The notes beneath the pieces are model-generated. The model had not been told where the DNA came from, searched no databases, and was given only the letters and a program-made list of their open reading frames with translations. The position numbers and the translations under genes are program-made. A stretch of 64,000 nucleotides of DNA from Siphonodentalium dalli (taxonomy: Eukaryota > Mollusca > Scaphopoda > Gadilida > Siphonodentaliidae): assembly GCA_032622095.1 (NCBI GenBank), contig CP136064.1:111774004-111838003 (forward strand), read 5' to 3'. This document shows positions 11,550 to 22,902 of the stretch, one piece after another; positions within the stretch are counted from its first letter, which is position 1, and each line of letters opens with the position of its first letter.

Positions 11550-14058
11550 CTAGAAGGTGACCCGACTTCGTCCGGGCTATTCAAAAACCAAATTTCAAGT
11601 CGATTGCTCCACCCGTTTCCTAGATCTGGTCTGCGCATGCGCGAAGCTGGTGTCGCACGTGCTCGGCGACCCGATAAAATTCGTATCCGGGGCAAGATAC
11701 ATTCACATACCAAATTTCAAGTCGATAGCTACACCCGTTTCCGAGATATATAGCCCAATGTCATTTGCGGATACCTCGGCCGGTGATGAGTTAACGCGAC
11801 ACAGTCAAATGCATCGGCAGATAACTAAAACGGATACATACATATTATATATCGTTGGAAAGATGAAGCCACACAGATTCTAACCGTGCAAATTATATGA
11901 CTGGCAATTTATTATTCGCGCTATATCGAATCGATTTGTGAGCACCGAACTGAAATATATTAGCGCAAAAACGGCGTAAAAATAGATTTGACCTCCGCAC
12001 GTGAAAAGTTGACCTCGCACGGACAAATAAATATGCCTATGTTCGTCTCCGGCCGAAAACACATCCAAATACCAAATTTCATCGAAATTGGCTTAGTCGT
12101 TTTGGAGTCCATCGAGTTCAAACACACAAACAAACACATACACAGATCTTTCAAAATATATAATAGACTAGAAGGTGACCCGACTTCGTCCGGGCTATTA
12201 AAAAACCAAATTTCAAGTCGATTGCTCCACCCGTTTCCTTGATCTGGTCTGCGCATGCGCGAAGCTGGTGTCGCACGTGCTCGGCGACCCGATAAAATTC
12301 GTATCCGGGGCAAGACACATCCACATACCAAATTTCAAGTCGATAGCTACACCCGTTTCCGAGATATATAGCCCAATGTCATTTGCGGATACCTCGGCCG
12401 GTGATGAGTTAACGCGACACAGTCAAATGCATCGGCAGATAACTAAAACGGATACATACATATTATATATCGTTGGAAAGATGAAGCCACACAGATTCTA
12501 ACCGTGCAAATTATATGACTGGCAATTTATTATTCGCGCTATATCGAATCGATTTGTGAGCACCGAACTGAAATATATTAGCGCAAAAACGGCGTAAAAA
12601 TAGATTTGACCTCCGCACGTGAAAAGTTGACCTCGCACGGACAAATAAATATGCCTATGTTCGTCTCCGGCCGAAAACACATCCAAATACCAAATTTCAT
12701 CGAAATTGGCTTAGTCGTTTTGGAGTCCATCGAGTTCAAACACACAAACAAACACATACACAGATCTTTCAAAATATATAATAGACTAGAAGGTGACCCG
12801 ACTTCGTCCGGGCTATTAAAAAACCAAATTTCAAGTCGATTGCTCCACCCGTTTCCTTGATCTGGTCTGCGCATGCGCGAAGCTGGTGTCGCACGTGCTC
12901 GGCGACCCGATAAAATTCGTATCCGGGGCAAGACACATCCACATACCAAATTTCAAGTCGATAGCTACACCCGTTTCCGAGATATATAGCCCAATGTCAT
13001 TTGCGGATACCTCGGCCGGTGATGAGTTAACGCGACACAGTCAAATGCATCGGCAGGGTGAGAGTTAACGTAATCTAACTTTATGACCTCTGACGACGTC
13101 ATAGAATTTACGCATTGATTTTATCCTGATAAAAGATCGCACCACTTGTACCTAATAATTGAGGCAGATAACTAAAACGGATACATACATATTATATATC
13201 GTTGGAAAGATGAAGCCACACAGATTCTAACCGTGCAAATTATATGACTGGCAATTTATTATTCGCGCTATAACGTATCGATTTGTGAGCACCGAACTGA
13301 AATATATTAGCGCAAAACGGCGTAAAAACAGATTTGACCTCCGCACGTGAAAAGTTGACCTCGCACGGACAAATAAATATGCCTATGTTCGTCTCCGGCC
13401 GAAAATACCCTAAAATACCAAATTTCATCGAAATTGGCTTAGTCGTTTTCGAGTCCATCGATTTCAAACACACACACAGATCTTTCAAAATATATAATAG
13501 ACTAGCCGATGAGCCCGACGTTGTCCGGGCTATTCAAAAACCAAATTTCAAGTCGATAGCTACACCCGTTTCCGAGATCTGGTCTGCGCATGCGATAGCT
13601 CCACCCGTTTCCGAGATCTCGTCTGCGCATGCGCGAAGCTGGCGTCACACGGGCTCGGAGACCCGATAAAATTCGTATCCGGGGCAAGATACATTCACAT
13701 ACCAAATTTCAAGTCGATAGCTCCACCCGTTTCCGAGATCTCGTTTGCGCATGCGCGAAGCTGGCGTCGCACGGGCTCGGCGACCCGATAAAATTCGTAT
13801 TCGGGGCAAGATACATTCACATACCAAATTTCAAGTCGATAGCTCCACCCGTTTCCGAGATCTCGTCTGCGCATGCGCGAAGCGGGTGTCGCACGGGCTC
13901 GCCAATACGACAACGACCGCCGCCTGGTCAAACTACACACACGTACCAAGTTTCGTCCCGATCGGTCGAGAATCGTAGATTTGTATTAATGACAGACAAA
14001 CATACAGACAGACAGACAGACAAACAAACAAACAGAGGTCTTCAAAATATATATGAGA
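11550..14058 (-). mobile_element. Head-to-tail array of four Helitron-like modules (array 1)
   Basis: Read on the minus strand, the array starts TCTCATATATATTTTGAAG just after an A and ends CTAG just before a T. A GC-rich hairpin (arms around CCCGGAC and GTCGGG) lies a few bases before CTAG. These are the canonical Helitron ends: 5' TC, 3' hairpin plus CTRR, A|T target. Internal junctions at 12168, 12786 and 13502 are CTAG followed directly by TC, so modules are joined tail to head without spacer. The first two modules are 618 bp and nearly identical. The third is 716 bp and carries an extra ~107-bp segment at ~13056-13162. The fourth is of the 122-bp-unit type. No Rep-helicase is encoded, so the elements are non-autonomous. 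The frames of up to 160 codons here are repeat artefacts. Confidence 0.75.
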
Positions 14059-16182
14059 TTATTGCTTCAGTCAATCGGGGTATATTGGGGAAGATGTTTG
14101 AGACTCTTTAAGGTCTCCCATAAAGATGCAGTTTAAAAAATTGTTTGTAAAGTATTTGAAAGTTGAAGGTGAGGGGGTGTTTTGCACGGTGGTATATACG
14201 TATAGGGAGATTATAGCTGTTTTTATATTGCTGATAGTCGTTTCTATTGCTATGATTTCGTCTGTAAATTGTGACGTGTTGATAATTGTGTATTTTATGT
14301 GGTGTCTAACTAGTATTGAGACATGATCTGTCCTTTCTATGTGTATTAAAGCCGGGAAATGAGAATTTAATATCGTTGCCTAGTTGCCTATTGTATTCAA
14401 ACCTTTTATGGTGTGAAGCCAGGTTAGTAGACGGGACGCAGTTAATGACACATTACGTAACCATTGAGTTAAGAACTGCTCGTATGTGAGGAACAAGGCA
14501 TTTAGGTAATTTATCTAAATTATATTAAATACTGCCTAATCCAGCCTAATCAACACAAAATTACATAACCAGTATACAGCTTAAGCGTTTTGACGATTAG
14601 GCTGGTTAAATGTTAGAGCTTACCTTTTGCTGTCTCGTGAAGTTTGATTACGTGCAGTTTCAATGTTTAATGTTCCCTCTGTACAGCCGTCACAATTTAA
14701 TCAACGCCACCGTTACGGTACGATATTTCCGTGGTACGAAATACTTTCGTCGCCTAATTTTGTCTTGAATGTCGATCTATTCAGCGTTTTTTTAGTTAGC
14801 TTTCCGACTCCATGCTTTCCGTCTCCATTTGGGGTAAAAAAATGATTTAGCCAAATGAAATTTTTATTAGCCAAATTCGAAAAAGATTGGCCATTTGCTA
14901 ATTTGGCTACCGACAGCGCGAACCCTGCACATGTGGAATTTGGTACATAATTTAATTTCATAGGCATTTTTCGAATGAAGACGTATTCAGTGGTTACATC
15001 GCTACCATATTAACGCGTATGGCAGTTCGTGAGTAGGGTTCTAACACTGTAGCACTTCGTTAGTAGGGTTCTATCAATGTAATGGCGCAACCTTAGTTGA
15101 GAATTTCACACTAGTAATAGGTTAAATTGTTCTCGTAGTATGAATATACAATTAATTTGTGGGAGTTTGTTGTTTTAGACGTCAGATTGGATTTGAAACT
15201 AAGAATCAAAACACCGAGAACAGCCTTGTGTCATGCACGGCGGCGTTCGTGAATTGTCAAAATTGAACTATAATATAGGTTAGGCAAATTATGAACGACA
15301 TTATGTTGTCATAAATATCTACACGATTTCCTGCATGGTGTCCACTCTGTTTGATTCAAAAAAATATTATATAGGGCCGTCGCGACCTCACAATATTATA
15401 TTGATTTAGTTTTTCTAACTTGCCCATCAAACCCAAAATTATATAAAAACTGTACTCTTAAGTTCACAATTTTCAATTAAGATATAATATAGTATATTTA
15501 AAATTAACACCAACCAGCAAACCTGAAACTACACACGCCATCATGTTTTCTTATTGTATTATTTATTCAGGGGAAGCAAGAAGACGGCCAGTATATAGGC
15601 CATGCTGCTACTGTACAATACTATTAATTCGTATATCAATGCTTTGTTATTAATTCTTATTTATTTATTTACAAATAAACATCTACATCGAATGCAGTAT
15701 CACGAATGTGACCGTTCATCATTTATTTTGATATTTACAACATCAAACCTCTCAAATTAATATTCACTGCCATGGGACAATATGAGTGATAGTCATATAT
15801 AGAGTATTGCCCATGTCTCACAATACTAGTCATAGTTGCATCCGGTCAAGCGATGAAACACAAATATTTCGCTATTATCACAAGAATACATGGTGGCATA
15901 CGGACGCAATTTATTAAAAGTACAATAGACTATCTTCAATAAATTCTAAAATTTACATACTCTGTGGTGGAGACTATTTTTAAACAAATTCTAAACTGGA
16001 CCAAAACTACTTACATACTCTATCACAGAGACTGTGTTTATACCTGGAAATTATAATATGATATATTCACAAAGGCCACATATACTCTAAAGTTACTACG
16101 TTTCCTGCAACCGCATCATCATTTTTACACCGTCTCCCAATGTTACATCTGCTGTACACACAACCACAAGTAGCAACATTGA
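14059..16182. other. Intergenic region; possible transposon terminus near 14930
   Basis: No supported gene. On the minus strand, 14930 to 14846 reads GCAGGGTTCGCGCTGTCGGT and then TAGCCAAATTAGC-type sequence. CAGGGTTCG resembles a hAT-like terminus, but I found no matching inverted end nearby. Short duplicated phrases (GTTAGTAGGGTTCTA, 15030-15075) are also present. Confidence 0.35.
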
Positions 16183-17723
16183 GCTATCAAAGCCTTAAAG
16201 TTAGGAAAAGCGCCTGGATACGACAATATAACAAACGACTATCTTAAAGGGGCTCTTGATATTTTTGGAATAACGTTTCAAAAATATTTCAATCTGATTT
16301 TAAACACTGGAATAGTACCCGAAAGCTGGAGAACTGGAATTATACGACCACTCTTTAAAGGAAAAGGGGAATCTACCGACCCTAATAACTACAGGAAGAT
16401 AACTCTTTTAAGTTGTATGTCAAAAGTATTTGCTAGCATTGTTAGTGAACGCATTAGCTCATTCCTCAGTAATAATGACTTGCAGTCAGAATGCCAAGCG
16501 GGATTTCGCAAAGGATATTCCACAATTGATCACATATTTTCACTTTACTCTTTATCACAAATCTTGAAACATAACAAGCAGACCTTATATTGTGCCTTTA
16601 TAGACTTTTCTAAAGCGTTTGATTCCGTCTGGAGAGCAGCGCTTTGGAAAAAGCTTATTAGCCATAAAATCGAAGGTAAACTCTTAGATGTAATACGATC
16701 TATGTATAATGACATAAAACTTTGCGTACGCATTGGAAACGAAGATTCAGACTTTTTTCCAAGCAAAATTGGCCTAAAACAAGGAGACAGTCTTTCGCCG
16801 ATACTATTTGCAATATACCTAAACGATCTTGAAAATCATCTTCGTGAGCATGGATCCAATGGAATCGACATTAAAGTTCCAGAAGAATTTGATACCGGAC
16901 TTTACTTAAAACTATTTCTCTTAATTTATGCAGATGACACTGTACTCCTCGCTAACTCACGTGACAGCTTACAGAACATGCTTGATAAATTTTCTATATA
17001 TTGCAACACGTGGAAATTAAATGTCAATACATCGAAAACCAAGATACTTATATTTGGACGAAAAAACAAAAGTCTGAATAGCGGTAAATTTTCAATAATT
17101 GGACATGAACTGGAGATAGTAAATAGTTACAAATACCTAGGTACGACATTCCATAGAAATGGACTATTCACACTAGAAAAAAACACAAGGACTAAAAGTG
17201 CTAAAGTGGCAATGTACGCCCTCCTTAATAAAGTACGCGTGAATAAACTAACTATAGCCACAACCCTTGATATCTATGAAAAATCGATTATCCCAATCAT
17301 GACATATGGAGCCAAGGTATGGGGACACGAAAACGCGACATGTTTTGAAAAACTCGAAATTTGGTTTTTGAAATACACCTTAAAGCTTAAAAAATCTACA
17401 CCTAGTGCATTCATATATGGAGAACTCGGCATGTGTCCCATATCAATAAGAATAAAAACATGTTACTTGTATTATTGGGGCAAGCTCAACACAATGACGA
17501 CAAATAGAACGCCACTCGCATTGTATTATATTATGCTGATGTCTTATTATGATAATAAGAAGTTCCCATGGATTGCTGGGCAGCATAACACCCTTAACGC
17601 AATCGGCATGGGTAACAGCTGGACCTATCAGCTGGTCGATAACCTCAATCAATTTCGCGACTCTGTCAGAATGAGACTAACTGATATATACTCACAACAA
17701 TGGAGAACCGCAATAGCTGTATC
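16183..17723 (+). pseudogene. LINE reverse transcriptase, N-proximal part, interrupted by a transposon
   Basis: From 16183 the frame reads AIKALKLGKAPGYDN and continues without a stop through the RT domain. Motifs are GIIRPLFKGKGE, NYRKITLLSC, QAGFRKGYSTIDHIF, FIDFSKAFDSVW, GLKQGDSLSPILFAIYLNDL and IYADDTVLLANS, with YADD at residues 171-174 counted from the Met at 16417. The RT catalytic residues look intact. A TGA at 16180-16182 closes the frame immediately upstream and no endonuclease domain is found, so the copy is 5'-truncated. At 17723 the frame is cut by a DNA transposon and resumes in phase at 22208. The same RT clade is found at 50258-54916. It is a dead insertion, although the domain itself is well preserved. 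Confidence 0.9.
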
Positions 17724-17747
17724 CGGTGTGACTAATTAGTGCCCGGG

Positions 17748-17787
17748 CCTATCAGCTGGTCTATAACCTCAATCAATGAGACTAACT
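17748..17787 (+). other. 40-nt templated insertion copied from the flanking LINE
   Basis: Just inside the left terminus lies CCTATCAGCTGGTCTATAAC followed by CTCAATCAATGAGACTAACT. This equals LINE bases 17624-17653 joined to 17673-17682, with one mismatch and an internal 19-nt omission. The template is ~100 bp outside the transposon. The surrounding sequence GTGCCCGGG...GGGCACGCCCGGG suggests the filler was placed in a break within the terminal GC-rich motif. Confidence 0.85.
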
Positions 17788-18400
17788 GGGCACGCCCGGG
17801 CAGGTCTTGGTGGTCTCATGGGCCCGAAGACAGTCTAATATGATGCCATATGGTAGTAGGATACAGAATAAGCATATATTAGGAAAATTGACTTGCTGTG
17901 TCGTCCACCGGCGGGTTTATTAACCATTTAAATGCCGATATTGACTAAAAGAACCCGGGAGAGCCCAGATGGACGCATAGACCCGACCATATTATATATT
18001 GATGACTAATGGTAGCGAGGCACTTACTAAAGGTATATATTGCAAATATTGACTCGCTATCTTGTTCGCGGCCGGCTTCATTAACCCCTTAAATGACGAT
18101 ATGCGCCAGAAGAACATGGCGCAAGCCCGGGCACGCCCGGGCAGGTCTTGGTGGTCTCATGGGCTCACAGACAGTCTAATATGATGCCATATGGTAGTAG
18201 GATACAGAATAAGCATATATTAGGAAAATTGACTTGCTGTGTCGTCCACCGGCGGGTTTATTAACCATTTAAATGCCGATATTGACTAAAAGAACCCGGG
18301 AGAGCCCAGACGGACGCATAGACCCGACCATATTATATATTGATGACTAATGGTAGCGAGGCACTTACTAAAGGTATATATTGCAAATATTGACTCGTAC
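17788..18400. repeat. Left subterminal array, ~1.8 units of a 341-bp repeat
   Basis: CAGGTCTTGGTGGTCTCATG occurs at 17801 and 18142. Units include CACCGGCGGGTTTATTAACC and GTCTAATATGATGCCATATG. The second unit stops at about 18395, where transposase-like coding begins. The units are inverted relative to those at 20590-22174. Confidence 0.85.
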
Positions 18401-18411
18401 CTGGCTTCAAT

Positions 18412-18891
18412 AATTATTTCTCAAAAATTCTTCCTTCCATTCGGCGTTACATATTCGAGCCATCTCTTCAAGGAAAGTCAACGATCGAGTGGACTAACAA
18501 TTCGTGCGAGTCGATAAACCACCTTCTTAAGCTTTCGACAAATTGGAAAAGCCAAAAGTTACCAGAACTTATTTCCAAAATCCATACCATCGTCACATTA
18601 CAACATATGGACATCAGACGAGCGATTCACGGACAAGGGAACTACGAACTTGCTCCACATATGAAGAAATTTCGTGTGCTTCATTCACAGTGGACAACTA
18701 TGACAGACGAGGAGAAATCATGCAAGGTCCGTAAATTTTTAAGCGGTCAATCGAGGAAATCAAGCACAGTAACATCAACAGATGGTACACTAACCGTTCC
18801 ACGAACAACACCAACGGCACGAAAACCATCGCAGAAAAAACGTACAAAATCGGCAAAGACATCCAGCGCACCGAAAAGACAAAAAAACTGA
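18412..18891 (+). pseudogene. Transposase C-terminal fragment (MULE-like)
   Basis: An open frame runs 160 codons to TGA at 18889-18891. It includes SIRRYIFEPSLQGKSTIEWT, NNSCESINHLLKLS, KLPELISKIH and AIHGQGNYEL, then a Lys/Ser/Thr-rich tail (about the last 45 residues) that could be nuclear-targeting. The 'EWTNN.CES.NH.LK' block and the helical segment after it resemble the C-terminal region of MULE-type transposases in invertebrate genomes; this is from memory and unverified. The N-terminal catalytic part is missing and the upstream boundary abuts the 341-bp array, so the element cannot mobilise itself. Confidence 0.5.
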
Positions 18892-19464
18892 CAATACTTC
18901 TTATTTGTTAGTGACTATATAGTGTCTATGTGATTTTAATTTGATAGTTCAATCGATGTTTCAATGTTTGTTTCCAAGTCCAATGTTGCAATTCTAGTGG
19001 TTCTGAATTTTAAACAGTCTGATCGAGCGTGTGATACATACAAATAATGTAATAAGCATTGACAATAACATAGTTCGGTCAGTTTTGAAGAGAGAGCATC
19101 GTTACTATCCTTAGCGAAAAAAAGGTCATGTATTAAATCACATATATATACATAGTTATATTCCGATTTTCTTTAGAGTAGCTTACTTTTCTGAAATTTT
19201 ATTTGAATACTACAATGTCCTGGAATTCACCCATTTACGCAAATTGTTATGCTACAACACCAGGTTTTACATGTTTGATATGTACAGCCAGTAGCTAGTA
19301 TTCTGTTAAAGTTTTAAACATTCGATCAACCTCAGTGTATTTTGAAAATACGTCAATATGGTATCAACTTCAAATAAGCGATACCATTCTTATACAATAT
19401 TGCAAACATCTGGCACATCATGGGTCACCCACTAAGACAGGGGCCGTGTAGTAGATGCACATCT

Positions 19465-19575
19465 AGTTAGATCTGTTCAATAACATAGCTTTCGGCATCA
19501 GGCCTTCATCAGTGATGATATATCATCACTGACGAAGACCTTGTGCAGAAAGCTATGTTATTGGGTAGAACTATG
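19465..19575. repeat. Imperfect hairpin ~100 bp inside the DNA transposon
   Basis: TTCAATAACATAGCTTTCGG on the left pairs with CAGAAAGCTATGTTATTGGG on the right. The centre CATCAGTGATGATATATCAT is self-complementary. It could be a small MITE nested in the transposon or an internal hairpin. Confidence 0.55.
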
Positions 19576-19599
19576 CAAACAGTTTGAAAAAGTTTTGAA

Positions 19600-20420
19600 T
19601 TATATATCTATTCACGTGTATGTATATATTATACTTTCAATTGTGCTATTAGTAGGTATGATTGTTATATATCTTGTGGTTCTCATATTTGTTTTGCTTG
19701 TTTTATATTATTCATAAATTGTTTCATGAACATTCCTGGAAATCATATATGCACGAACTGTGAGAAACAAATTAGTTAGAAATCAATCACTCTTGAAGTT
19801 TAACATATGAACATTCCGCCAATCACCCAATTGTTACTAACTAGTTTTAGCATCCTTTGTTAACTGTAAACATTTGAAAATGTCCGATAAATCTTTCGAA
19901 AATACACATATATATGGAAGTTCGAGTGATTAGATTTCCGGGAAATGTTCTAAACAATTTGACAAAATTATATTAATTTGCCCTATATTGCAAACACGTG
20001 TATATATGTGTGGCTTATATAGTACTGTTGGTGGACATTTTTCGTTTCAGCTGTTGTGAGTTTTCCCCATAAATGCTTTTATACTATCATGTACATATTG
20101 TTTCCCGAACATTCCTGGAAATTATACGCGTACACACAAATATTCTGTTTATTTGAGAATTTAGAAATTTTAACTGATCTATACACAGAACAACTTATTT
20201 GAAGATAGCTATTCTGTTTTTCTCGGACAAAATGTCCTGCAATTTTAAGTTCTATAACTTACCAAAAGGGAAAATATAGAGATTAATGGAATATAAATTA
20301 TGCATGACGCATAGTTTCATTTCTGAAATTGAAATGACAATTATTTGGATGGAGTTTTGTTATCGTACTTCTGTCTCCATTATAGTAATATCATTCAAGC
20401 GATTCTATTTCCGGGAAATG
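19600..20420. repeat. Two diverged ~385-bp units with TTCCNGGAAA motifs
   Basis: GAACATTCCTGGAAAT occurs at ~19728 and ~20110. Its inverted form TTTCCGGGAAATGTT occurs at ~19937 and ~20410. The flanks align loosely at the same spacing. The function of this part of the transposon is unknown. Confidence 0.45.
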
Positions 20421-20589
20421 TTGTGCACAGTATGATTTTTACTTGCAAATATATATATGTATAAAATGTTTCAAGGTGATGTGATATATATATATATATA
20501 TATTTTTTTTTTATTTACTGATAGTGCCGTTTAGATGAAATAAAGTTTATAAGTTCTCTAAAACCTTATTATTTATTCCCGTAGTTCAC

Positions 20590-22174
20590 CCCGTGTACGT
20601 GGTATATCGCCAAACCCGAAGGTATCACCGAACCCGAGAAGTCTCCAGGGTTCTTCTAGTTAATATCGGCATTTAAATGGTTAATTAACCCGCCGGTGGA
20701 CGACACAGCAAGTCAATTTTCATAATCTATGCTTATTCTGTATATATCCTACTACCATACGACATCATATTAGACTGTCCGCGGGCCCATGAGGCCATCA
20801 GGGCCTGCCCGGACTTTCCCGTGCTCTCTTGGTGCAGATCGTCATTTAAGGGATTAATAAAGCCGGCCGCGAACGAAATAGCGAGTCAATATTTGCAATA
20901 TACCTTTAGTAAGTGCCTCGATCCCATTATTCATCAATATATAATATGATCGGGTCGCTGTGTCAGTCGAGGCTCTCCCGGGTTCTTTAAGTTAATATCG
21001 GCATTTAAAGTGTTAATAACCCCGCCGGTTGATGACACAGCAAGTAAATTTGCATGCTTATTCAGAATCCTACTACCGTACGGAATCATATTAGACTGTC
21101 CGCGGGTTCAGGAGGCAGCCAGGGCCTGTCCGGGCTTGCCCGGGCTTGCCGCGTTCTTCTGGCGCATATCGTTATTTAAGGGGTTAATGAAGCCGGCGGC
21201 GAACGAGATAGCGAGTCAATATTTGCAATATACCTTTAGTAAGTGCCTCGCTACCATTAGTCATCAATATATAATATTATCAGGTTTCTGTGTCCGTCCG
21301 GTCTCTCCCGGGTTCTTTTAGTTAATATCGATATTTAGAGGGTTAATAAACCCGCCGGTGGACGACACAGCAAGTCAATTTTCAAAATATATGCTTATTC
21401 TGTATCCTACTACCATATGACATTATATTAGACTGTCTGCGGGCCCATGAGACCACCAGGGCCTGCCCGGGCGTGCCCGGGCTTGCGCCATGTTCTTCTG
21501 GCACATATAGTCATTTAAGGGGTTAATGAAGCCGGCCGCGAACGAGATAGCGAGTCAATATTTGCAATATACCTTTAGTAAGTGCCTCGCAACCATTAGT
21601 CATCAATATATAATATGGTCGGGTCTATGCGTCCGTCTGGGCTCTCCCGGGTTCTTTTAGTCAATATCGGCATTTAAATGGTTAATAAACCCGCCGGTGG
21701 ACGACACAGCAAGTCAATTTTCATAATATATGCTTATTCTGTATCCTACTACCATATGACATCATATTAGACTGTCTGCGGGTCCATGAGATAACCAGGG
21801 CGTGCCCGGGCTTGCGCCATGTTCTTCTGGCGCATATCGTCATTTAAGGGGTTAATGAAGCCGGCCGCGAACGAGATAGCGAGTCAATATTGGCAATATA
21901 TACCTTTAGTAAGTGCCTCGCTACCATTAGTCATCAATATATAATATGGTCGGGTCTATGCGTCCGTCTGGGCTCTCCCGGGTTCTTTTAGTCAATATCG
22001 GCATTTAAATGGTTAATAAACCCGCCGGTGGACGACACAGCAAGTCAATGTTCACAATATATGCTTATTCTGTATCCTACTACCATGTGGCATCATATTA
22101 GACTGTCTGCGGGCCCATGAGAACACCCGGACCTGCCCGGGCGTGCCCGGGCTTGCCCGGACGTGCCCGGGCGT
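20590..22174. repeat. Right subterminal array, ~4.7 units of the ~340-bp repeat, inverted
   Basis: AACCCGCCGGTGGACGACAC-type phrases recur near 20690, 21350, 21690 and 22020, and GGGCCTGCCCGG-type phrases near 20800, 21115, 21460, 21800 and 22130. These are the reverse complement of the left-arm units. Arm lengths are unequal (about 0.6 kb versus 1.6 kb). Confidence 0.85.
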
Positions 22175-22207
22175 GCCCGGGCACTAATTAGTCACACCCG
22201 CTGTATC

Positions 22208-22592
22208 AAACAAATTTACCTTTTATCGAGTCGTGAAAGATAACTTTGTCCGCGAACAATATTTGTCATCCAGCGATACATCTATGATACACGCTCTCAT
22301 GAGATTCCGGACAAGAAATCATAAATTACCAATCGAAGAAGGATCATGGACAAATCGAGACTATTCGGAAAGAAAGTGCTCATTATGTAACGCAGAGTTA
22401 GGAGATGAATTCCACGTTATTTCGAAGTGTGAAAAATTAAAGGGATTGAGAATAAGATACATCAAACCATACTACTTCAATAGACCAAACACTTTGAAGT
22501 TGAACCAATTATTCAATCAAAATAGCGAGCGCAAAACAAAAAACCTTTCGATATTTATTAAAAAGATTTTGGAAATTTTCAGAAACTCCTGA
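22208..22592 (+). pseudogene. LINE ORF2 C-terminal part, continuation after the nested transposon
   Basis: The codon split by the insertion (TC at 17722-17723 plus A at 22208) restores Ser, and the frame continues to a TGA at 22590-22592. It contains MIHALMRFRTRNHKLPIEEG and a zinc-binding-like RKCSLCNAELGDEFHVISKC (Cys-Cys-His-Cys), the usual C-terminal motif in this LINE group. Downstream, the element ends at ~22902 with a short (AAATTG)n-like tail at 22878-22902. Confidence 0.85.
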
Positions 22593-22902
22593 GGCTTACG
22601 CGCATGTGTGCGCGTTCACATTTGTAGGTGCTCGTGTACACACATGTATATTAGTAAATATAAATTCGTTGATACACACCATATACCATATATTGGTAAA
22701 TACATTATCTGATTATGATGAGTAAACAAGTATACACCCATTAAACGCGACATCGATGTATTATAATATTTATCATAATGATTTTATGTGTATGTATACA
22801 TGTACATGTATTGATGATACGCAATTGTGTCATATGTATTGTCTCTGTAATGTCTTTCATGATGACCAGAGTTACTATTAAATTGAAATTGAAATTGAAT
22901 TG
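22593..22902 (+). mobile_element. LINE 3' untranslated region and microsatellite tail
   Basis: The sequence after the ORF2 stop ends TATTAAATTGAAATTGAAAT plus TGAATTGAG. Short A/T-rich oligonucleotide repeats rather than poly(A) close many CR1-like LINEs. Confidence 0.55.

Larger units (their letters stand above)
17724..22199. mobile_element. 4.48-kb DNA transposon (MULE-like) with 25-bp TIRs and 8-bp TSD
   Basis: Left end CGGTGTGACTAATTAGTGCC and right end GGCACTAATTAGTCACACCC belong to 25-bp inverted repeats that differ only at the outermost base. GCTGTATC flanks the element on both sides (17716-17723 and 22200-22207). Removing the element and one GCTGTATC rejoins the LINE frame exactly. 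The interior has tandem ~340-bp units in opposite orientation at the two ends, and a transposase C-terminal fragment at 18412-18891. An 8-bp duplication, long subterminal repeats and the transposase type suggest a Mutator-like element; hAT is the alternative. Confidence 0.85.

Noticed and set aside
14846-14930. CAGGGTTCGCG terminus as a hAT element end
   Set aside because: No inverted partner or 8-bp duplication found nearby, so it is only mentioned in the region note.
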